Below, piece after piece: positions 43,590-52,037 of a stretch of 64,000 bases of DNA. Position numbers and translations under genes: made by a program. Source of the DNA: Ilyomonas sp965277535 (GTDB taxonomy: Bacteria; Bacteroidota; Bacteroidia; Chitinophagales; Chitinophagaceae); contig OZ255825.1 in NCBI GenBank assembly GCA_965277535.1, positions 3,410,001 through 3,474,000 of the forward strand. Reading direction: 5' to 3'. The notes under the pieces are model-generated. The model was given only the letters and a program-made list of their open reading frames with translations. It was not told the DNA's origin and made no database searches. The number at the start of each line of letters is the position of its first letter. Within the stretch, counting starts at the first letter, position 1.

Positions 43590-43620
43590 TTGCCTCTTTA
43601 AAGCAGGGCTGTTACTTTTG
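43590..43620 (+). promoter_or_regulatory. Promoter of tRNA-Glu: TTG-N20-TACTTTTG
   Basis: TTG at 43590-43592 and TACTTTTG at 43613-43620 are 20 nt apart, very near the Bacteroidota housekeeping consensus (TTG-N19-TAnnTTTG). The box ends 19 nt before the tRNA. Confidence 0.75.
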
Positions 43621-43639
43621 CACTCCCAAATAACAACAT

Positions 43640-43711
43640 GGAGCGTTGGTCAAGGGGTTAAGACACCTCCCTTTCACGGAGGAATCACGGGTTCGATTCC
43701 CGTACGCTCTA
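43640..43711 (+). tRNA. tRNA-Glu (anticodon TTC)
   Basis: Cloverleaf with acceptor arms GGAGCGT and ACGCTCT, anticodon stem CCTCC/GGAGG and loop CTTTCAC giving anticodon TTC (Glu), T-arm GGGTTCGATTCCC with the GTTCGATTC signature. Discriminator A at 43711 is followed by CCC, so the CCA end must be added after transcription. Confidence 0.95.
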
Positions 43712-43715
43712 CCCG

Positions 43716-43749
43716 ACAGGAAAGAAAGCTTAAAAGCTTTCTTTCCTGT
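43716..43749. terminator. Strong terminator after tRNA-Glu
   Basis: A 16-bp perfect inverted repeat (ACAGGAAAGAAAGCTT at 43716-43731, AAGCTTTCTTTCCTGT at 43734-43749), followed by a run of T. Loop of two to four bases. Confidence 0.9.
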
Positions 43750-43886
43750 TTTTTATTTTGTGTAAGCTATTATCTGTCATATAGATTAAGATTAATAGTA
43801 AATTTGGTGTTGTTGGTTTGCGGAAACTCGCACAATTCAATATCAATAAACAACCTTGGCTGCATAATTTCCCACAAATAAAGGCT

Positions 43887-44078
43887 TTAGCCTTCCTTCG
43901 ATGTATCAACAATTTCACGCAGCACTTCATTTAGCCAGCCATTTCAGGAAGCTACTTCCAATTGCGCTGCCGGCGTAAGAATTTTATTGTTTTTCATTGC
44001 CACTTTTTCAAGCCTTTCTCTTCAAAAAGACGTATTGAGCACCACTAAAATTTCTTGCTGAATAGAATTCGTTTCCAT
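43887..44078 (-). pseudogene. Decayed small gene, minus strand
   Basis: ATG at 44076-44078 opens METNSIQQEILVVLNTSF before a stop; protein-like text resumes in other frames (EEKGLKK, then VAMKNNKILTPAAQLEVAS), reaches a TGA where Trp would fit, and continues NGWLNEVLREIVDTSKEG to TAA at 43887-43889. Two frame changes and one stop make it a relic of a ~65-residue protein. Family not recognised. Confidence 0.45.
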
Positions 44079-44196
44079 AGCCTGAACTTTATTGTCGATA
44101 AAAATACAGGCAAAAACAAAGTGCAAAGAGAGTAGTGCGATGAATGAAAACAATTACTTAAATGCAATGAAAGAAAAGGCCTTTTCATTCAGTCTT

Positions 44197-44880
44197 TCAC
44201 AAAATCCCTTTCATCACCTTCCAAACATTTTCGGCAACAAGCTGGTGGCCTTCTGCAGTTGGATGAATGCCATCCTGTTGGTTCAAACGGGCTTCTCCCC
44301 CAACGCCAGCCAGTAAAAAAGGAATTAGCGTCATGTCATTTTTCTTTGCAAGGGCAGGATAAATTTCTTTAAATTGAGAAGCATAAGATTGCCCCATATT
44401 CGGTGGTATTTGCATTCCCGCCAATACCAGCTTTGCATCGGGATATTTTGCTTTTACTTTATCAACAATAGATTGCAGGTTCTTTTTTGTTTCAGTTAAT
44501 AGCACACCTCTCAAACCATCGTTGGCACCCAGTTCCAGAACAAAAATATCTATGGGTTGTTGCTTCAGTACAAAATCAATACGCTGGTTTCCGCCGGCCG
44601 TGGTTTCACCACTCACGCCACCGTTAATTACTTTATAAGGCAGATTTAGAGAATCTAATTTATGCTGAATCAATGCCGGAAAAGCTTCTGTTGGGTCAAC
44701 GCCATAGCCTGCCGTTAAGCTATTGCCAAAGAACATTATTGTTTTGGAGGCAGTTGTTGGAGGGATCGCTTTCGTTGCATCAGCGGCAGATTGTTTTTGG
44801 TCCGAAGTTTTATTTTCATTGTTGCATCTCGCCATAAAAAAAGCAAAAACAACGATCAAAATGATGCCCGTTTTGTTCAT
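44197..44880 (-). CDS. Arylesterase/lysophospholipase lipoprotein (SGNH, TesA-like)
   Basis: A 227-residue SGNH hydrolase. Signal peptide with lipobox ARC (Cys19). Block I FFGNSLTAGYG (catalytic Ser), block II GGVSGETTAGG, block III ELGANDGLRG, block V DGIHPTAEGH (Asp and His). Length and motifs match TesA/ArE. Divergently placed to the ABC transporter YbbA-YbbP, as in E. coli. Periplasmic thioesterase/lysophospholipase likely. Confidence 0.9.
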   Translation of the reverse strand: MNKTGIILIVVFAFFMARCNNENKTSDQKQSAADATKAIPPTTASKTIMFFGNSLTAGYGVDPTEAFPALIQHKLDSLNLPYKVINGGVSGETTAGGNQRIDFVLKQQPIDIFVLELGANDGLRGVLLTETKKNLQSIVDKVKAKYPDAKLVLAGMQIPPNMGQSYASQFKEIYPALAKKNDMTLIPFLLAGVGGEARLNQQDGIHPTAEGHQLVAENVWKVMKGIL

Positions 44881-44973
44881 AGGAAAGTTTTATTCTGTTC
44901 TAACAAACTCTTTTGTTTTGTTCCTTTACATTTAACGTTACAAGGGAAGCAGGGCAAATTAATTAAAACGGAA

Positions 44974-45669
44974 ATGGCAACTATACTTTCTACCAGAAAT
45001 GTAAGCAAAACCTATAAAAGCGGCGATGGAACATTAACGGTTTTGGATAATATCTTTTTCTCTGTTGAAGCCGGTTCCACATTGTCAATTGTGGGTCCGT
45101 CCGGCAGCGGAAAAACAACGTTGCTGGGCTTGTGTGCCGGGTTAGACAGGGCTTCGTCCGGATCGGTTGAGCTTTATAATATTGCATTGGATAATTTATC
45201 CGAAGACAAACGAGCACAAGTGCGTAACGAACACGTAGGATTTATTTTCCAGAATTTTCAATTACTGCCTACGCTTACCGCATTAGAAAATGTGATGGTT
45301 CCATTAGAGCTTCGCGGCGAAAAAAGCAGTAAACGCAGAGCGATGGATTTGTTAGATAAAGTAGGCTTATCAGATCGTGGACATCATTATCCAACACAGT
45401 TAAGCGGTGGAGAACAACAAAGAATTTCATTGGCAAGAGCCTTCTCCAACAACCCTAAAATTTTGTTTGCCGATGAACCAACCGGCAACCTGGATGCAGA
45501 GACGAGCGACAAAATAGTAAACCTGCTTTTCGATTTGAATAAAGAAGCGGGAACTACTTTGGTGCTAGTTACTCATAACATGGAATTGGCTTCTAAGACA
45601 GGAAGAATTATACGCATCAAAGGCGGTAAAATTGTTGCTGACGAACCGGTGCTGGCAGATGTAGAATAA
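44974..45669 (+). CDS. ABC transporter ATP-binding protein (YbbA-like)
   Basis: A 231-residue ATPase from ATG 44974. Walker A GPSGSGKT (about 41-48), signature LSGGEQQRISLARAF, Walker B ILFADEPTGNLD, H-loop LVTHN. This is the LolD/MacB-like subfamily. It is 8 bp from the permease gene. The upstream frame extension to 44791 overlaps the promoter region and is rejected. Confidence 0.93.
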   Translation: MATILSTRNVSKTYKSGDGTLTVLDNIFFSVEAGSTLSIVGPSGSGKTTLLGLCAGLDRASSGSVELYNIALDNLSEDKRAQVRNEHVGFIFQNFQLLPTLTALENVMVPLELRGEKSSKRRAMDLLDKVGLSDRGHHYPTQLSGGEQQRISLARAFSNNPKILFADEPTGNLDAETSDKIVNLLFDLNKEAGTTLVLVTHNMELASKTGRIIRIKGGKIVADEPVLADVE

Positions 45670-45677
45670 GAGTAAAA

Positions 45678-48221
45678 ATGATTCAAAAGAAAAGGTTGAA
45701 TATTAAGTGGCTGTCATTAATGGCTTGGCGCGACAGCCGGAAAAACCGCTCGCGGTTATTTCTTTTTATTTCTTCGATTGTATTGGGTATCGCAGCTTTG
45801 GTTGCCATCTATTCTTTATCGTATAACGTAAGCAGGGAAATCAATCAGCAGGCGGCTTCGCTCATTGGGGCCGATCTTGATATCAGCAATGGCAAGCCTT
45901 ACACGTCGGCATTGCAAAAACTCATAGATTCTTTAGGCGACAGGCGTTCGGAAGAGAAACGGTTTTCTTCTATGGTTTACTTTCCAAAAAATGGTGGCTC
46001 AAGGCTTATTGAAGTAAGAGCCTTAGGCGGTGATTTTCCTTATTATGGTAAATTAGAAACAGAGCCTCTTTCTGCCGGACAAGATTTCAGAAAAGGCCAG
46101 CAAGCTTTGGTTGATCAAACATTGATGTTGCAATTTAATGCACACGTTGGCGACTCAATACACGTTGGTGCTGCAAGCTTTCTTATCATCGGCACTTTGC
46201 TAAGTGCGCCCGGGCAAACAGGCATTCAATCTGCCGTTGCACCTATCGTGTACATTCCAATTCAAGCATTGCCACAAACAGGGTTGGAACAAAAAGGAAG
46301 TCGCATCAATTACCGGTATCATATCAAATGGGATAAACCGGTTGATATGGCAGCGGTGGAAAATAAAATAAAAAAGCCTTTCGACCTTGAAGGTGTGAAT
46401 TGGGACACTATTGAAACGCAAAAACAAAACACGGCTCGTTCATTCAGTGACCTTACCCATTTTCTTTCCCTGGTTGGCTTTATTGCTTTGTTATTAGGAT
46501 GTATCGGGGTAGCCAGCGCCATACAAATTTATATCCGTGAAAAGATCAATACTATTGCTGTTTTGCGGTGTTTAGGCGCAACATCTTTACAGGCGTTTCT
46601 TATTTATTTACTACAAATTATAGCCATTGGTTTGATTGGTTCCGTCGTCGGCGCATTGCTGGGAACAGGTATCGAGCAATTTTTACCGGTGGTTGTAAAA
46701 GATTTACTGCCCATCACTATTTCAACAGTTGTATCGTGGCAAGCGATTGGGCAAGGTATTGGATTGGGCCTCATCATTTCTGTGTTGTTTGCTTTGTTGC
46801 CACTCCTTTCCATACGAAACATATCTCCTTTAAACACATTGCGCGTATCGTTAGGATCGGTCTCTTTGGTAAAAGACCCCATTAGATGGCTGGTCTATTT
46901 TATCATGCTTCTTTTTGTTATTGTATTTTCTTACCTGCAGTTAGGCAATTGGGCACAAGCTGTTGTTTTTACACTTTGTTTATTCGTTGCATTTTTAGTA
47001 CTCACCGCTATGGCAGCTTTGCTGATGTGGCTTCTAAGAAAATTCTTTCCTTCTTCAGGAAGTTACTTGTTGAGGCAAGGTATAGCAAACCTGTTCCGAC
47101 CCAATAACCAAACCCGAATTTTAATTGTATCTATCGGGTTGGGCACAGCCCTGATCTGCACTTTGTTTTTTATTCAAAGCATCTTGCTTAACCGCGTTGC
47201 CATCGCATCGGGTGGCAACCAGCCCAATATGGTATTGTTCGATATTCAATCAGCACAAAGAGAACCGTTAATGGCATTGGCACAGCAGCACCGCTTGCCG
47301 GTAACAGGAACCATTCCTATTGTTACGATGCGGCTGGAAGCTATCAATAACATTACACCTGCTCTTTTACTGAAAGATACTTCGCTTCCTCTGCAACGCT
47401 GGGTGTTCCGAAGGGAATACCGCGTTACGTTCCGCGATTCATTAACCTCAACAGAAAAAATAAAAAAAGGCAAATGGACAGGCAATGCAAAAGAAGGGAA
47501 CATGATTCCTGTTTCGCTTGAAGAACGGTTTGCGGAAAGAAACGGAATAAAAGTGGGAGATACAATGTACTTTAATGTACAAGGCGCATTACTAACAACC
47601 GTCGTTGGTAGTTTGCGTGAGGTAGATTGGAACCGTTTGCAAACCAACTTCCTGGTTGTTTTTCCAGCCGGTGTTTTAGAAGAAGCACCGCAGTTTCATG
47701 TGATGTTTACAAAAGTTCCTAATGCAGCGGCTTCTGCGCATTTTCAGCAAGCGGTAGTAAAGCAGTTTCCCAATATTTCTATCATTGATCTCCAATTGGT
47801 GTTGAATATATTGAATAATTTATTGAGCAAGATTGGATTTGTAATCCGCTTTATGGCAGCATTCAGCATGATCACAGGATTGGTTGTTTTGATCGCTTCT
47901 GTTGTCATCAGCAAATACCAGCGTATACAGGAAAATGTGTTGCTAAGAACCTTGGGTGCTAAAAGCAAGCAAATATTTATAATAACGGCACTTGAATATT
48001 GTATGCTTGGCGCTATGGCTGCTGCAACAGGTATTGCATTGGCTATGGCTGCCAGTTGGGCGCTTGCCAGATACACTTTTGAAACCACGTTCACACCACC
48101 TCTGTTTTCTATGCTATTGGTGTTTGTTTCTATCGTTATTTTAACAGTTGTGATTGGCGTAGTCAACAGTCGCTCTGCCTTGAATAAACCACCCTTGGAA
48201 ATTTTACGGCAGGAAGTGTAA
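45678..48221 (+). CDS. ABC transporter permease (YbbP/FtsX-like)
   Basis: An 847-residue permease with ten membrane helices: N-terminal helix near 30, first FtsX cluster at about 250-380 (SLVGFIALLLGCIGVASAIQIYIREKINTIAVLRCLGAT), two middle helices, and a second FtsX cluster at the C-terminus (FSMITGLVVLIASVVISKYQR..LLRTLGAKSKQ). Two periplasmic MacB-PCD-like domains lie between. YbbAP-type transporters extract hydrophobic molecules from the membrane. Next to an SGNH esterase. Confidence 0.92.
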   Translation: MIQKKRLNIKWLSLMAWRDSRKNRSRLFLFISSIVLGIAALVAIYSLSYNVSREINQQAASLIGADLDISNGKPYTSALQKLIDSLGDRRSEEKRFSSMVYFPKNGGSRLIEVRALGGDFPYYGKLETEPLSAGQDFRKGQQALVDQTLMLQFNAHVGDSIHVGAASFLIIGTLLSAPGQTGIQSAVAPIVYIPIQALPQTGLEQKGSRINYRYHIKWDKPVDMAAVENKIKKPFDLEGVNWDTIETQKQNTARSFSDLTHFLSLVGFIALLLGCIGVASAIQIYIREKINTIAVLRCLGATSLQAFLIYLLQIIAIGLIGSVVGALLGTGIEQFLPVVVKDLLPITISTVVSWQAIGQGIGLGLIISVLFALLPLLSIRNISPLNTLRVSLGSVSLVKDPIRWLVYFIMLLFVIVFSYLQLGNWAQAVVFTLCLFVAFLVLTAMAALLMWLLRKFFPSSGSYLLRQGIANLFRPNNQTRILIVSIGLGTALICTLFFIQSILLNRVAIASGGNQPNMVLFDIQSAQREPLMALAQQHRLPVTGTIPIVTMRLEAINNITPALLLKDTSLPLQRWVFRREYRVTFRDSLTSTEKIKKGKWTGNAKEGNMIPVSLEERFAERNGIKVGDTMYFNVQGALLTTVVGSLREVDWNRLQTNFLVVFPAGVLEEAPQFHVMFTKVPNAAASAHFQQAVVKQFPNISIIDLQLVLNILNNLLSKIGFVIRFMAAFSMITGLVVLIASVVISKYQRIQENVLLRTLGAKSKQIFIITALEYCMLGAMAAATGIALAMAASWALARYTFETTFTPPLFSMLLVFVSIVILTVVIGVVNSRSALNKPPLEILRQEV

Positions 48222-48269
48222 GACTAGTGAATAGAAAGAAAAGCTTCACTTTAACGCCACAACAAATAC

Positions 48270-50027
48270 TCACCTGATAATCCTTACTTCTTTCGGCGCG
48301 CTGATAGTAGATGTCATCTTTCCGTCAGCCTCTTTTATATGCTTCACTTTTACCAAACCATAAGGTGTTGGAAACGTGCCTTCGGCAAAAGATAAATCAC
48401 CCAAATGCGGTTCAATTTTTATCTCTTTACAACCCGGTTTTGTTACTTTAATTCCCAGCACATGTTCTGTTAACCACGGCGTAGGTCCGCTTGACCATCC
48501 ATGACAGAGGCTATGCCGAAAACCTACATAACAATAAGCGCCATAATCGCCATGAATATCTTTCTGCCCCGGCTGCACCAATTCATCTATGCGCGATGCG
48601 TTAGGAAGCCAGTCTAAATTAAAATCTTCCCAGAACGTGGTAGCGCCTAATTTCAGCATAGCGCCCCAATATTCCCTGATGTTGTTAAGCGATCCTTCAT
48701 AGTCGCCTGCCATTGCTTTTGCCTGCAGCATATAATAGCCATAAAATGTAGAAAAATTGTGAGCGCCATCTACTGCAATCACATCTTTGTTAGCTTTTTG
48801 AGCAGGAATCAAACCGGATAAGGCAAGCAAAGCCGCAGCTTGTTTTGAGTTGGCTGCGTCGGGCACATTTTTACGAAGCTTTGCAATCGCTTCCTGGCAG
48901 GTTTGCGCGGTTGTATTATCATTCAAAATGGCACACAACTCCCCGCCCGCCTGCAAGCTCAGTATCATCATTGCCTGCAAACCTGCATGAATGGCTTCCT
49001 TATTTTCGCTGGATGGCCAGTCTAAAAACCTGCCACCATCCAAAGCTTCGCTGTTGTTAGCATCAATTTTTGTAGATAACAGTTTTAGCAACCCGGTTAA
49101 ATAGGTTTTTTGTTTTTGCAGATATTTTAAATCACCGGTGTGCAAATACCAATCCCGCTGAATGATGATCCACCACATCGAATAGGAAACCATGCCGTTC
49201 ATGTATTGTGGCAGCGGCGTAATATCACGCGCAAGGTCGAGGCTTTTGGTTACTACTTCGTTGTTGCCAAACACAGCAGCAATGGTAGATGTTTCAGGGT
49301 GCATATCGCCTATCCATACCAGCCGGTCGCGCTTAATACCATCCCATAAATAATCCTGCATATTAAGGTGCACGGTATAAGCACCGGTGAGCCATATTTT
49401 ATTGAGCAACGTATCGCTGCAATGAAATGAACCGAGGTAAGGAATGTCGCGAAACGTAAAAATTGCCCGCACTTCTTTCAATTGCAGTTCAGTGCTGTCA
49501 TCTGCCAAATCTATTCGTACAAAACGAAAACCGGTATTGCCGATTTCCTGTTTGCCAAGCCAGGGCACCTGCACCATTTCATCGCGCATTGCATGATCGT
49601 TCGTAGCATTGTGTGTGGGTTCAATATCGCTCATGGCTTCGCTTGCCGACTCGCCAAAACGCACTCTCAATCTAACCGGCATGTGAGACGGAAACATACC
49701 TGTTACTAGTTGCAAGCCACCGTGCAGCTCTTTACCGAAATCAAGCAGCAGCGCGGGATGTTTGGTTTTGCTGCTTTTTAAAATACACATATTGGCGTTA
49801 GCAAGATCAGCCTGACCGTTGCCCGGCAGCAGCAAGCGTTCCGCATTTACAATGCTGCTGTCGTTGGCAGATTGCCATACAATTTTTACCGGCGATAAAT
49901 ATTTCCTTACCGTTTCTGTGCCTTGCGCCTCACTCATCCGGCTGCTGTCAAAAACCGGTGGCAATTGAGCGGAAACATTCATAGCAAATCCAAATAGCAC
50001 TGCAATTGTTATCCGTAATTTATTCAT
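48270..50027 (-). CDS. GH78-type alpha-L-rhamnosidase
   Basis: A 585-residue secreted protein with Sec signal (MNKLRITIAVLFGFAMNVSA). N-terminal beta-sandwich, then the (alpha/alpha)6 barrel with YLWDGIKRDRLVWIGDMHPE, the GH78 signature region (DGxxRDR..W.GD), and a C-terminal beta-sheet domain (EIKIEPHLGDLSFAEGTFPTPYGLV). Removes terminal alpha-L-rhamnose. Shorter than many GH78 enzymes. First downstream gene of the PUL block and convergent with ybbP. Confidence 0.83.
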   Translation of the reverse strand: MNKLRITIAVLFGFAMNVSAQLPPVFDSSRMSEAQGTETVRKYLSPVKIVWQSANDSSIVNAERLLLPGNGQADLANANMCILKSSKTKHPALLLDFGKELHGGLQLVTGMFPSHMPVRLRVRFGESASEAMSDIEPTHNATNDHAMRDEMVQVPWLGKQEIGNTGFRFVRIDLADDSTELQLKEVRAIFTFRDIPYLGSFHCSDTLLNKIWLTGAYTVHLNMQDYLWDGIKRDRLVWIGDMHPETSTIAAVFGNNEVVTKSLDLARDITPLPQYMNGMVSYSMWWIIIQRDWYLHTGDLKYLQKQKTYLTGLLKLLSTKIDANNSEALDGGRFLDWPSSENKEAIHAGLQAMMILSLQAGGELCAILNDNTTAQTCQEAIAKLRKNVPDAANSKQAAALLALSGLIPAQKANKDVIAVDGAHNFSTFYGYYMLQAKAMAGDYEGSLNNIREYWGAMLKLGATTFWEDFNLDWLPNASRIDELVQPGQKDIHGDYGAYCYVGFRHSLCHGWSSGPTPWLTEHVLGIKVTKPGCKEIKIEPHLGDLSFAEGTFPTPYGLVKVKHIKEADGKMTSTISAPKEVRIIR

Positions 50028-50092
50028 AGTTTTCCCTTACATTTTGTCAATAAAGTCAATCAATTTCAGCATTCCAACCAGATAACCGGCAA

Positions 50093-51970
50093 TTACTTTT
50101 TCATCTTATGTAGTGGCTGGAGCGGCTGCATAACATAGCCCTTTTCAATAAAAGATATAAAGCCTAACAACGCGCCCCAATGATAAAATTTATCGCTGTT
50201 GGCAACGTCATCTCCTTCGCCGGTATCAGCGTTATAATTTTCATAGATATACCGATGGCTTGACCATGATTTTAATAACAAGGTTTTTGATTTATTGACC
50301 AAATCTTTTTTAGCATGCGGAAGGGCATAGTTTCTCATTCCGAGGTAAACCAACAAATTCATCGGCGCCCATATCCGTCCTCGCCAGTAAGTATTGTCTT
50401 TATAATGCGGATCGTTCCTTGCCGAAGCGGGCATGATCCAGGCCCCCCAAAATTCTTTCGGGTTATAAAAATGTTCTTTTATCATTCTTTCCGCCTGTTG
50501 CTGCGATGCTACACCTGCCAGCATCGGATAAAAAAGTGTGGGCGATAAGCGATAATTGAATTCACCGTTATCCAATCTTTTATTTAAAAAAAGCCCGAAT
50601 TGTTCGTTCCATAATGTTTTTAGCGATGCCGTATATTTTTGTGCCCGCTGCTCAAGTTCCGATGCAATATCAGGCTTGCCTAATTCCGTTGCTATATCGG
50701 CAAGTGCTTTACAATCGGTGATATAAAAACTCATCAGTCCCACATCAGCCAGCTCTTGCAGTTTGCTTGTACTATCATAAGGTGCATTATCGTACATCGT
50801 TGAATTATCCAAACCGGATTCCCACTTTGGCGCCTCGCGGTTTAAAAGGTCTGATCCCCAAACCAAATAACCATTAATATCTCTTTTTTGCGGCCACCAT
50901 CTGTTCCAGGAAAGAAGATTATTAAATGTGTATTGGAGCAGCCATTTGTCTTTGTATTTACGGTATAATTCCCGAATCACCATGGCGCCCACAGGTGGTT
51001 GCGAACGGTCGTCTGTTTTGCCCAATCCGGCAGCATAATTCGGAATAAATCCACCAGGCGTAATTTCATCTGTTATGGCAATGGCGTTGGCATAAGCCAG
51101 TTTTTTATTTTCCAGTGCAAACATCCACGAAGCGAAATAAGTGTCCCAGTCAAATATCACCCAGCCTTTTGCATCGGTGCTCCAGATACGGCTTACCGGA
51201 GCAATCACCCGGTCGTGTGTTGGCTCATAAATCACATCCCAGGCCAACACATTTTGCATTGCCTCGTGCAGATCTTCAACACCTGCGTATTGATGATAGG
51301 TTTTCAAAAGCTTCGCGTGGGCAGCTGAAATTATTTTTTTAATTTCCGGTATTGATCTTTTTTCCCCTACACTAATTCCTATGCTTTTGTCAAGTGCTGA
51401 TACGGCAAGAAGAGAATCTTTGTAGTTATCATCGGTAACCCATTCGCTGATGTGAACAGTTACCTCACCGGAAGAAAGATCAGCCGAAAATCCATCTTTG
51501 TTTTTACCGATATTTCCTTTTTTATCCCATAACATAGCGGGGCGAAGGAGCAGTTTATTGGCGGCGTTGTTTGTTAGCGGTGTGATTAAAACAACTAAGT
51601 TATTTTCACTGGCTGCACTCTCTATTTTTACTTTTATGCTACGCCATTCAATGGTTAGTTCCGTATAAGCGCCATCATAGCTATGCAAACCCGGACGTAC
51701 TGTTTCAACGCCTTCGCCACGGCGACCGATTAAGGCTTCTCTTAAAACTTGACCCGACGCGCCATCTTTCAATTCAAGATTCAGGGAAAAAGCCGATGGC
51801 AGCAGCACATGAGACAATACGCTTCTTGTGTTCCAGGTATTCCAGCCGGCAGCCAACTCTTTCTTCAGTTTTGCATATTGCGCCTGCGGATTTTCTTCTT
51901 GTGCGGAAGAAGATAAATGCAATGTAGAGCAAAGCAACAGTAAGGTTATATGCGAGATTATTCCTTTCAT
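50093..51970 (-). CDS. MGH1-like/GH63-type glycoside hydrolase
   Basis: A 625-residue secreted protein (signal MKGIISHITLLLLCSTLHLSSSA). The barrel holds WDTYFASWMFALENKKLAYA, SGLDNSTMYDNAPYD and TYWRGRIWAPMNLLVYLGM, the clan GH-G pattern of mannosylglycerate-hydrolase/glucosidase-I relatives (GH63, GH37). Natural substrate uncertain: gluco-, manno- or uronic-acid-linked sugar. Part of the minus-strand enzyme block; start is 122 bp upstream of the GH78 gene's start-side neighbour region. Confidence 0.78.
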   Translation of the reverse strand: MKGIISHITLLLLCSTLHLSSSAQEENPQAQYAKLKKELAAGWNTWNTRSVLSHVLLPSAFSLNLELKDGASGQVLREALIGRRGEGVETVRPGLHSYDGAYTELTIEWRSIKVKIESAASENNLVVLITPLTNNAANKLLLRPAMLWDKKGNIGKNKDGFSADLSSGEVTVHISEWVTDDNYKDSLLAVSALDKSIGISVGEKRSIPEIKKIISAAHAKLLKTYHQYAGVEDLHEAMQNVLAWDVIYEPTHDRVIAPVSRIWSTDAKGWVIFDWDTYFASWMFALENKKLAYANAIAITDEITPGGFIPNYAAGLGKTDDRSQPPVGAMVIRELYRKYKDKWLLQYTFNNLLSWNRWWPQKRDINGYLVWGSDLLNREAPKWESGLDNSTMYDNAPYDSTSKLQELADVGLMSFYITDCKALADIATELGKPDIASELEQRAQKYTASLKTLWNEQFGLFLNKRLDNGEFNYRLSPTLFYPMLAGVASQQQAERMIKEHFYNPKEFWGAWIMPASARNDPHYKDNTYWRGRIWAPMNLLVYLGMRNYALPHAKKDLVNKSKTLLLKSWSSHRYIYENYNADTGEGDDVANSDKFYHWGALLGFISFIEKGYVMQPLQPLHKMKK

Positions 51971-52037
51971 TCAGTTTTATATTTTGATGAAACAAAATTC
52001 AATTCACTTCTTTAGTCATCTGGTTTCTATGAGCGTG

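Noticed and set aside
43618..43881. 87-aa frame covering the tRNA
   Set aside because: It translates tRNA-Glu and its terminator; no protein character.
44791..44973. N-terminal extension of the YbbA-like ATPase
   Set aside because: It overlaps the tesA-like coding start and the shared promoter region, and has no homology to ABC ATPases.
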